Positions 16,901-23,180 of a DNA stretch of 64,000 nucleotides are shown piece after piece. The DNA lies in contig DATGXG010000013.1 of NCBI GenBank assembly GCA_035299085.1, forward strand, positions 221,262-285,261, given 5' to 3'. Position numbers and translations under genes: made by a program. Position 1 is the stretch's first letter, and every line of letters starts with the position of its first letter. Below the pieces are notes generated by a model, which saw nothing but the letters and a program-made list of their open reading frames with translations, was not told the origin of the DNA and searched no databases. The stretch comes from Bacteroidales bacterium. GTDB lineage: Bacteria > Bacteroidota > Bacteroidia > Bacteroidales > UBA10428.

Positions 16901-18468
16901 CACTTACAGGGCCAAGATATATAAGTACAGACCCGGACCAGGATTCTCTCAGCTTTATTTCGCCGGTTGCTTATTACGATTATGACAGCAACCTCATCAA
17001 AGCAACGGATGTAAAATATATTGACATTGCGGATGCCCGGATATTTCCTGATCAGAACAAGCTTACCGTTCAGGCCGATGCCAGGTTAAGAACCCTGTTT
17101 AAAGCCGTTATCCTGGCTAACCGGAATACAAAGTATTTTTCACTGTACAATGCAACGATAAATATTGCGTCAAAGAACAAGTACATGGGATCGGCATATT
17201 ATAATTATGTAGATGAGATAAAAGAGGAGCACCCTGTATATTTCAGTTCTATTGGAGTGGATGATAATATACAGACGATAGGAAACGGGGCGATTGAAGC
17301 GGATGCGGATTTCACCCTGAGCCCTAATTATAGGTACCAGGGAAAGGTATATCTCGAAGCAGCCAAACAGTTTCTGACGTTTGACGGCTCCACACTGATC
17401 GAACACAACTGTGAGATGATCCCTACCCGGTGGATGCATTTCAGATCAGAAATCGATCCGATGAACATTTACATTCCTGTAGGCGAGGATTTGATTGATA
17501 TTGAAAGGAATAAAATTTTCAACGGACTTTACATGTATTATGATTCAGTGCATGTATATCCTACTTTTCTTTCAGGGAGGAAGTTTTCAAGTGATGTTCC
17601 CGTAAGTACAGCTATGGGATTCCTTTATTATAATCATGAAAAGCAGGAATACCAGATCGGTGCGAAAGAAAAACTGCTGGATCCGACAGTGCCGGGAAAT
17701 CTTCTCACGCTTCATCGTGAAAACTGCATTTTATACGGAGAGGGAAAAATGGATCTTGGCGCCAAACTCGGCCAGATGAGTCTGACAACTGTGGGCAACA
17801 TGACGCACAACAGCATTGAGAACAAGACCGCGATGAATGTGATGCTTGGCATTGATTTCTTCATGCCTGATAATATACTTGGTGTTATGGCTGCTGAAAT
17901 TGACAGCTTTCCTAATCTTCCGGCAGTCGACCTCAATAATCCTGTGATCACAAAAGGCACTGTTGACCTGATCGGAAAGGAAAGATACGATGCCATGAAA
18001 TCGGAACTCAGTCTGTTTGGCACTGTAAAGGAAGCTCCAGCTGAACTGAGGCATTCCATCATGTTCAATGAACTGACGCTGAGATGGGACGATGAAGCTA
18101 ACTCATGGGTGTCAGTGGGTAAAATCGGGATAGCAAGCATCAACAATGTCCAGGTGAATAAGCGGGTTGACGGATTGCTGGAATTGCAGATCAAGAGAAG
18201 CGGCAACATCCTTGATTTCTACCTTCAGATTGATCGTCGCACATGGTATTATTTTGGTTATACACGGGGTGTGCTACAGGTACATTCTTCGAATAAAGAA
18301 TTCCTTGACAAAATAATGAAACTGAAGCCGAATGAAAGGCGGTTAAAAGTAACAAACGGTGGTGAATCGTACATTTATATGGTATCAACCGATGTAAAGA
18401 AAAATTCGTTTGTGAGGAGATATCGTGATCTACAGGAACAGCAGGAACAGCCTGAGGAACAGAAGTAG
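13966..18468 (+). CDS. Very large exported protein of unknown function
   Basis: The start at 13966 opens a signal peptide (MMNLRFIFLL to VNAQQ); the frame runs upstream into prmA without coding character. The product is about 1500 residues, soluble and strongly beta-rich, with many short sub-segments of the type 'G-x-Y/F-x-x-x-D-S/T-I' (for example KGEVYIDRP, KGKFTSLLSL, GKVYLEAAKQ). This suggests repeated jelly-roll or beta-helical modules similar in character to periplasmic lipid-bridge or OstA-like proteins, but no family is assigned. Residues near 485-530 look like a small helical winged-helix-like insert. There is no C-terminal sorting domain or membrane anchor. Bacteroidales genomes commonly carry a protein of this size; its role is unknown to me. 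Confidence 0.7.
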   Translation: MMNLRFIFLLILSVIYFSNPSVNAQQNTFTGEIGSYPQELANYIQKNSNPESEAVLNEFLTAWTVDSIFTSQEQEKIVTTSLNLLKKNARPFPHFTRYLSCILILKKNEAKSEKFREWDKGLDMLLNSKKVTLQATDRYLGFIRQLADSSSLFRSSSTEWKFTSPDFRFVFDSTIRVQVKNTSLICKVRKDSIVIFETGGDYYPLTYQWKGSSGLVTWERAGFKKEDVYAKLENYEINMQRSEYTARNVVFVNKIYFDAPLKGVLIDKVKFDKTPADADFPQFNSYQTDFKIKELYKQIDYEGGLSMQGAKLVGTGNREKQAKIFVFRKDTLVLVASSDHFSFKSDRINAATAGILIKLKKDSIFHHGLALSYMVKNRELSLFRTENFTSQSPYFDSYHNIDMTFEQLNWKMDEPVMRFTAMMGSQKGEANFESINFFNSDQYASMQMMDQSHPLVLIRSYARKMGTNQFLAVDFANYLQKPEAQVKQLLMRMAARGFLFYDTETDMATIRPRLNDYIAASVAKIDYDVISIPSTVNTPVENAIFDLRTYDLTIHGIPRIFVSDSQNVVIYPLNDQIVMKKNRHFQFDGQVQAGLFTFTGRNFFFNYDTFKINLNKIDSLRIRYLTGRYDNFGFPITEKTQTLLEDMKGEVYIDRPDNKSGRNSYPQYPIFVSKESGHVYYDSKSIFNGVYKRDNFFFRIDPFTMDSIDNFNRRSMKFDGELASAGIFPQIRETLRLQPDNSLGFQHMISDTGLPVYNGKGKFTSLLSLTNKGLTGSGTLYYLTSQFGSDEIQFFPDSLNTMAKDFTIVQKLSETQFPYVKSNNVSVHWIPAEDVLYAGMTDNRFTMYNPQTSLAGRLKLQPKGLTGDGRLYMEGADLTSGLFVFRANVAEADTSDFFLKSLHSEGFTVLTENIHSHIDFESRKGIFRSNEEFTLVSFPENKYVSFLDNFEWDMNNKILAMGETNGSQIQNQNQNDEETLTGPRYISTDPDQDSLSFISPVAYYDYDSNLIKATDVKYIDIADARIFPDQNKLTVQADARLRTLFKAVILANRNTKYFSLYNATINIASKNKYMGSAYYNYVDEIKEEHPVYFSSIGVDDNIQTIGNGAIEADADFTLSPNYRYQGKVYLEAAKQFLTFDGSTLIEHNCEMIPTRWMHFRSEIDPMNIYIPVGEDLIDIERNKIFNGLYMYYDSVHVYPTFLSGRKFSSDVPVSTAMGFLYYNHEKQEYQIGAKEKLLDPTVPGNLLTLHRENCILYGEGKMDLGAKLGQMSLTTVGNMTHNSIENKTAMNVMLGIDFFMPDNILGVMAAEIDSFPNLPAVDLNNPVITKGTVDLIGKERYDAMKSELSLFGTVKEAPAELRHSIMFNELTLRWDDEANSWVSVGKIGIASINNVQVNKRVDGLLELQIKRSGNILDFYLQIDRRTWYYFGYTRGVLQVHSSNKEFLDKIMKLKPNERRLKVTNGGESYIYMVSTDVKKNSFVRRYRDLQEQQEQPEEQK

Positions 18469-18794
18469 TTCTTTTCAGCATTCGTCATTGCGAGGAGCCA
18501 GAAAAATTTATCAGGCTAGTACAATATAACAGCAACGAAGCAATCTGCCTCCACAGGAAGTACGATCTCATGAAAAAGTTTTCGTCGCAGATAGTAAATT
18601 GTTAATCTCCTATTATCTGTCTTTGCATGGTCCTGCCTGTCCGGGCAGATTGCTTCATCGCATGAAATTCCTTCAATAATCAGAATATTTTTCGCTCCTC
18701 GCAATGACGGGCTTCAGCAAATATTTGCTCTTTTTCCTTTTTTCACGCAGGAAATTATACTTTATTTGTCAGAAGATTATAAAAAACGATTGTT
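18469..18794. other. Intergenic region occupied by a palindromic repeat element
   Basis: A 326-bp gap without a credible gene. Most of it is the nested inverted repeat described at 18483-18709; the rest is AT-rich leader for the comB-like gene. Confidence 0.6.
18483..18709. repeat. Nested inverted repeat (MITE-like), copy 1
   Basis: The outer arms CGTCATTGCGAGGAGC (18483-18498) and GCTCCTCGCAATGACG (18694-18709) are perfectly complementary over 16 bp. Inner arms GAAGCAATCTGCC (18537-18549) and GGCAGATTGCTTC (18644-18656) are complementary over 13 bp. The same outer and inner sequences recur at 62610-63019. There is no transposase inside, so it would be a non-autonomous element or a structural repeat. 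Confidence 0.65.
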
Positions 18795-19511
18795 TTGACA
18801 AAAAGATCAGTTGAAGTTTGTTTTTCACCGGCTCTCTATCCCGAATTCAAAAAGGATGAGGCAATAGTTGTAATAGCCGACATCCTGAGGGCCACGTCTG
18901 CCATTGTCACTGCTTTTATGAATGGCGTCAACCGGATTATACCGGTGGGCACACTGGAGGAAGCAAAAAGCTATAAGGAAAAAGGTTATCTTGTGGCAGC
19001 CGAAAGGGATGGCATTGTAAGGGATTTCGCAGATTTCGGTAATTCTCCCTATAATTTTAAGAAGGAAATCATTGAAGGCCGTGAAATAGTGTACTCCACA
19101 ACCAACGGCACCAACTGCATCACAATGGCTTCGCACAGCCACCGGGTAGTAATAGGCGCCCATCTGAATTTAAATGCAATTGCGGAATACCTTATTCATG
19201 AAAAGCGCGATGTGATCGTTCTTTGTGCAGGATGGAAAAATAAGTTCAACCTTGAAGATTCCATCTTTGCAGGTGCTTTGTCGGAGTTGCTGCTGAATAG
19301 CGGAGAATTCAGCACGATTTGTGATTCGGCATATGCATCAATTGATTTGTGGCATACAGCCCGGCCTTCGGTAATGGATTATTTAGAAAAGGCGGCTCAA
19401 CGACACCGTCTAAAAAAGAACAATCTGGACGATGTGATCGAATATTGTCATACACAAGATATTACGCGTATTATTCCGGTGCTTGAAAATCACTATCTTG
19501 TAAAATTATAA
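18795..19511 (+). CDS. comB: 2-phosphosulfolactate phosphatase (ComB) family protein
   Basis: Family members hydrolyse 2-phosphosulfolactate to sulfolactate, a step in coenzyme M or sulfonate synthesis. Recognisable are the N-terminal VEVCFSPALYP segment, the DILRATSAIVTAF motif near residues 29-41, a GNSPYNF segment near 77-83, and the STTNGTNCI and CAGWKNKFNLEDSIFAG segments. The start codon is a TTG; no ATG or GTG lies in a suitable place, and the first internal Met is after the DILRATS motif. It is upstream of serC and serA on the same strand. The in vivo substrate in a non-methanogen is unclear. Confidence 0.8.
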   Translation: MTKRSVEVCFSPALYPEFKKDEAIVVIADILRATSAIVTAFMNGVNRIIPVGTLEEAKSYKEKGYLVAAERDGIVRDFADFGNSPYNFKKEIIEGREIVYSTTNGTNCITMASHSHRVVIGAHLNLNAIAEYLIHEKRDVIVLCAGWKNKFNLEDSIFAGALSELLLNSGEFSTICDSAYASIDLWHTARPSVMDYLEKAAQRHRLKKNNLDDVIEYCHTQDITRIIPVLENHYLVKL

Positions 19512-19578
19512 AACTGGAATGTATAAACTTTAATTAATAATGTTAACTTTCGCCACAGGATGAAATAGAATATTATTT

Positions 19579-19586
19579 TAATTTTG
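19579..19586 (+). promoter_or_regulatory. Candidate -7 element for serC
   Basis: TAATTTTG matches TAnnTTTG and lies 42 bp before the serC start; no good -33 TTTG is visible upstream. Confidence 0.3.
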
Positions 19587-19628
19587 ATCTCTACACTTGT
19601 TGATTGTTTAACAAAAAATAAACCTCCT

Positions 19629-20699
19629 ATGAAAAAATATAATTTTAACCCGGGCCCTTCTGTATTGCCTGAAATAACAGTGAAAAACACTGCTGAAGCA
19701 ATTTTAAACCTGAATGGCAGCGGATTATCCCTTATGGAAATTTCTCACCGAAGCAAAGATTTCGAAGCAATTCTTAAAGAATCCAAGGATCTGCTTACTG
19801 AATTGCTCGGCATTCCATCAGGTTACAGTATATTATTTCTCCAGGGAGGAGCAAGTTTACAATTCACAATGGTTCCTTTCAATTTTCTGAACACAAAAGC
19901 TGCTTTTCTCGATACAGGTACATGGGCAAACAAAGCCATGAAAGAAGCCAAATTCTTTGGTGAAACGGTATGTGTTGCATCCTCCAAGGATCAGAATTAC
20001 ACTTTCATTCCCAAAGATTATAAAATTCCCACGGATGTTGATTACTTCCACATAACAACCAATAATACAATTTACGGTACCGAGCTGAAGACCGATATGT
20101 CATCCCCGGTTCCGCTGTTTGCCGATGCATCTTCGGATATATTGAGCCGTCCGATGGACATTTCAAAATATGATCTTATCTATGGCGGAGCACAGAAGAA
20201 TCTCGGTCCAGCAGGTGTTGCTTTTGTTATTTTAAAGAACAGCCTGATTGAAAAAGTAACGAAGCCTGTTCCGACGATGCTGAGTTATAAAATACATGCT
20301 GAAAACGATTCATTATATAACACTCCTCCGTGTGTAGCCATTTATTCATGTCTGCAGACCCTGAAGTGGCTGAAGGACCTTGGTGGTTTAAAGGCCATCA
20401 ACAAGATAAATATGGACAAGGCTAACATATTGTATGATGCCATCGATAACAGCAAAATATTCAAATCACCTATTACAGTTGCCGAGGACAGGTCAATAAT
20501 GAATGTGGTATTTGTTGTTAAGCCCGAGTATAAAGAACTTGAGGAGAAATTCCTGGAAACCTGCAAATCAAACGGTTTGGTAAATCTTAAGGGACACCGT
20601 TCCGTAGGAGGTTTCCGTGCATCCATTTATAATGCTATGCCTGTTGAAGGGGTAAAGGCACTGGTGCAGGTAATGAAGGATTTTGAGAAGCAGGTATAA
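19629..20699 (+). CDS. serC: Phosphoserine aminotransferase
   Basis: A PLP enzyme converting 3-phosphohydroxypyruvate to phosphoserine. The ATG at 19629 gives the typical start [15 protein letters not shown] and 356 residues; the 15 residues upstream in the same frame lack family character. The LQGGASLQF segment near 75 and the [12 protein letters not shown] segment near 190, containing the PLP lysine, are diagnostic, and [15 protein letters not shown] is near the C-terminus. It is followed 22 bp later by serA, giving the first two serine-synthesis steps in one operon. Confidence 0.96.
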   Translation: MKKYNFNPGPSVLPEITVKNTAEAILNLNGSGLSLMEISHRSKDFEAILKESKDLLTELLGIPSGYSILFLQGGASLQFTMVPFNFLNTKAAFLDTGTWANKAMKEAKFFGETVCVASSKDQNYTFIPKDYKIPTDVDYFHITTNNTIYGTELKTDMSSPVPLFADASSDILSRPMDISKYDLIYGGAQKNLGPAGVAFVILKNSLIEKVTKPVPTMLSYKIHAENDSLYNTPPCVAIYSCLQTLKWLKDLGGLKAINKINMDKANILYDAIDNSKIFKSPITVAEDRSIMNVVFVVKPEYKELEEKFLETCKSNGLVNLKGHRSVGGFRASIYNAMPVEGVKALVQVMKDFEKQV

Positions 20700-20721
20700 A
20701 TAGAGGGGTAGATACGTAGAT

Positions 20722-21642
20722 ATGCAAACTATTTTAGTCGCAACAGATAAACCATTCGCGAAAGTTGCGGTTGACGGCATCCGCGATATCATTAAAAATG
20801 CCGGTTTCGAACTGAAATTGCTCGAGAAATATACCGAAAAGGCGCAATTATTAGAAGCGATCCGGGATGTGGATGCAGTGATCATCCGCAGTGATATTCT
20901 TGATCACGAAGTGTTCAATGCCGCCGGCCGGTTAAAAATTGCTGTGCGGGCAGGTGCCGGTTATGACAACATTGATCTGAAATCCGCTACTGAAAAAGGT
21001 GTGGTTGTAATGAACACACCGGGTCAGAATGCCAATGCAGTTGCAGAACTGGGATTCGGCATGATGATTTACATGAACAGGAATTTTTTCAATGGCACAT
21101 CCGGTACCGAGCTCAGGGGCAAAACCCTGGGCATACATGCCTATGGCAATATTGGCCGTATTGTGGCGATGATTGCAAAAGGACTGGGTATGTATGTGTT
21201 TGCTCATGATCCTTATGTTGATAAAGTAATTATTGAAAATGACGGAGTCAAATACGTTCCTGAAGTACAGGCTTTATATAAAAAGTGCCAGTATGTTTCT
21301 GTCAATCTTCCGGCAAACAAGGAAACAAAGGAATCGCTTAATTTTGACCTGCTGAACCTGATGCCACAGGGAGCTACACTGGTTAATACAGCGCGCAAAG
21401 AGCTGGTTCATGAACCATCGCTCCTGAAAATGTTTTCCGAACGCAGCGACTTCAGGTATGTGACCGATGTGGCACCCGATTGTCATGAACAATTGAAGGC
21501 ACAGGTACCAACCCGCTATTATGCCACTCCCAAGAAAATGGGTGCGCAGACCGAAGAAGCCAATGTAAATGCGGGACTTGCCGCCGCAAGGCAGATTGTG
21601 AATTTTCTAACGAAGGGTGATAAGACTTTTCAGGTTAATTAA
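20722..21642 (+). CDS. serA: D-3-phosphoglycerate dehydrogenase
   Basis: Oxidises 3-phosphoglycerate to 3-phosphohydroxypyruvate with NAD. The 306-residue form lacks the C-terminal ACT and intervening domains of the long enzymes, so feedback inhibition by serine through ACT is not expected. The VRAGAGYDNID segment near 75-85, the nucleotide-binding GIHAYGNIG near 137-145, and the VNTARKEL segment near 225 place it in the 2-hydroxyacid dehydrogenase family. It is directly downstream of serC and 205 bp upstream of DUF1015. Confidence 0.88.
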   Translation: MQTILVATDKPFAKVAVDGIRDIIKNAGFELKLLEKYTEKAQLLEAIRDVDAVIIRSDILDHEVFNAAGRLKIAVRAGAGYDNIDLKSATEKGVVVMNTPGQNANAVAELGFGMMIYMNRNFFNGTSGTELRGKTLGIHAYGNIGRIVAMIAKGLGMYVFAHDPYVDKVIIENDGVKYVPEVQALYKKCQYVSVNLPANKETKESLNFDLLNLMPQGATLVNTARKELVHEPSLLKMFSERSDFRYVTDVAPDCHEQLKAQVPTRYYATPKKMGAQTEEANVNAGLAAARQIVNFLTKGDKTFQVN

Positions 21643-21789
21643 ATGTGATAATGTGCTAATGTGATAATGTGCTAATGTGCTAATGTGCTAATGTGGTAAT
21701 GTGCTAATGTGCTAATTATAAATACTTCATTGGCACATTGGTCTAATTGGCACATTGGTCTAATTGGCACATTGGCACATTGGCACATT
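21642..21789. repeat. Octamer tandem repeat with inverted partner, forming one long hairpin
   Basis: Nine 8-bp units of AATGTGCT (variants -GAT and -GGT) run from 21642 to 21713. A 14-bp AT-rich loop follows, then 62 bp of the inverted unit (GGCACATT, with GGTCTAATT spacers) to 21789. The arms can pair over about 60 bp, allowing G-T pairs. It begins inside the serA stop codon and probably ends the transcript. Confidence 0.75.
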
Positions 21790-21794
21790 TTCGT

Positions 21795-21802
21795 TATCTT
21801 TG
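21795..21802 (+). promoter_or_regulatory. Candidate -7 element for the DUF1015 gene
   Basis: TATCTTTG matches TAnnTTTG and lies 46 bp before the ATG, immediately after the hairpin repeat. TTGG about 20 bp upstream, within the repeat, could be the -33 element. Confidence 0.4.
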
Positions 21803-21847
21803 ATTAATCCAACCATTCTCAAGTATTAACAACACCAGGAATTAACA

Positions 21848-23095
21848 ATGGCTATAATTAAAGCATTTAAAGGATTTCGTCCTCAGAAGGAACTCGTTTC
21901 TAAAATCGCTAGCAGACCTTATGATGTGCTTTCTTCGGAAGAAGCTGCCGAACAAGCCCGTGGCAACCCCTTTTCTTTCTATCACATTATAAAATCTGAA
22001 ATTGACCTGCCTGCAGATGCGGATCATTATTCAATGGATGTATATAATAAAGCCAAAAGCAACCTTCAGGAGTTTATCAGTAAGAAATATTATAATGAAG
22101 ATAAGGAACCATGTCTGTATATTTATGCACAGACTATGTGGGGCAGAACACAGTATGGTCTTGTTGCCTGTGCATCCGTTTCGGATTATCTGAACAACGT
22201 GATTCGAAAACATGAATTAACCAGAACAGAGAAGGAAGAAGACCGCAAGAACCATATTCGTATCACAAATTTCAATTGCGAACCTGTCTTTTTTGCTTAT
22301 CCTGATCATGAAGAAATCGACAGGCTTGTTAATCATTTCATAAAAGGCAACCCTGAATATGATTTTAAAACAAGTGATGATATACACCACCAGCTTTGGA
22401 TCATTAATGACAGCCATACAATAAAAAGAATTGAATCGATATTCAATAAAGAAATTCCGTATACGTATATTGCTGATGGCCATCACCGGACAGCAGCCGC
22501 TGCACATGTGGGTGAAGAACGCAAAATGAATAACCCTCAGCACAAGGGTAATGAAGAATACAATTTTTTTCTTGCCGTTCATTTTCCGGCAAGCCAGCTT
22601 TCCATATTCGATTACAACCGGGTAGTAAAAGACCTTAATGGGAATACACCCGAAAGCCTCATTAAGAAAATTGAGGAAAAATTCATGGTCATCCCCAGGG
22701 GAACCCATGAATATAAACCGGCTAAAGCACATGAGTTTTCCATGTATCTTGAAGGAAAATGGTATGCACTGGAAGCGCTTAACGGAACATATGATGACAA
22801 TGATCCTATCGGCTGCCTTGATGTGACCATCTTATCTGACCATATCCTGGATAAGATCCTCGATATAAAAGATCTCAGAAATTCAAAACGAATCGATTTC
22901 GTGGGCGGAATTCGGGGACTGGGAGAATTAAAACGCAGGGTTGATTCAGGCGAAATGGCCGTTGCTTTTGCGCTTTACCCCGTAACAATGGAACAGCTCA
23001 TCCGTATCGCCGATACAGGCAACATTATGCCTCCCAAAACCACCTGGTTTGAGCCTAAACTCAGAAGCGGACTGGTGATCCATTCACTTGAATAG
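21848..23095 (+). CDS. DUF1015 family protein
   Basis: A 415-residue cytosolic protein starting with the typical MAIIKAFKGFRP, followed by SRPYDVLSSEEA. The family's most conserved segment, IADGHHRTAAA, is near residues 207-217. This DGHHR motif resembles the active-site region of ParB/SerK-type serine kinases, suggesting, but not proving, a nucleotide-dependent activity on serine or phosphoserine. Proteins of this family commonly follow serC-serA in Bacteroidota, as here, which supports a link to serine metabolism. It has a separate candidate promoter after the octamer hairpin. Confidence 0.87.
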   Translation: MAIIKAFKGFRPQKELVSKIASRPYDVLSSEEAAEQARGNPFSFYHIIKSEIDLPADADHYSMDVYNKAKSNLQEFISKKYYNEDKEPCLYIYAQTMWGRTQYGLVACASVSDYLNNVIRKHELTRTEKEEDRKNHIRITNFNCEPVFFAYPDHEEIDRLVNHFIKGNPEYDFKTSDDIHHQLWIINDSHTIKRIESIFNKEIPYTYIADGHHRTAAAAHVGEERKMNNPQHKGNEEYNFFLAVHFPASQLSIFDYNRVVKDLNGNTPESLIKKIEEKFMVIPRGTHEYKPAKAHEFSMYLEGKWYALEALNGTYDDNDPIGCLDVTILSDHILDKILDIKDLRNSKRIDFVGGIRGLGELKRRVDSGEMAVAFALYPVTMEQLIRIADTGNIMPPKTTWFEPKLRSGLVIHSLE

Positions 23096-23103
23096 AATAT
23101 AAA

Positions 23104-23129
23104 CTGACAGCGTCCGAAGAACCTGTCAG
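23104..23129. repeat. 26-bp hairpin repeat, copy 1
   Basis: CTGACAG and CTGTCAG flank a 12-bp loop, CGTCCGAAGAAC. It lies between the convergent DUF1015 and amylase genes and may act as a bidirectional terminator. Confidence 0.55.
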
Positions 23130-23147
23130 CATTTTTCAAGTTCCAAC

Positions 23148-23173
23148 ATGACAGCGTCCGAAGATCCTGTCAT
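23148..23173. repeat. 26-bp hairpin repeat, copy 2
   Basis: Same core as the copy 44 bp upstream, but the outermost C-G pair is replaced by A-T (ATGACAG and CTGTCAT) and one loop base differs. The paired change preserves the stem. Confidence 0.55.
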
Positions 23174-23180
23174 CGTTGTT

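Noticed and set aside
17712..18209. 165-codon minus-strand open frame within the giant exported protein gene
   Set aside because: It lies opposite a continuous 1500-codon gene with a signal peptide; the translated sequence is low in complexity with no family character and no context.
21642..21789. CRISPR array
   Set aside because: The repeat unit is 8 bp without unique spacers and is mirrored by an inverted copy. No cas genes are in the window.
22217..22732. 171-codon minus-strand open frame opposite DUF1015
   Set aside because: The plus-strand gene has a well-conserved family motif across this stretch, and the antisense product looks random and cysteine-rich.
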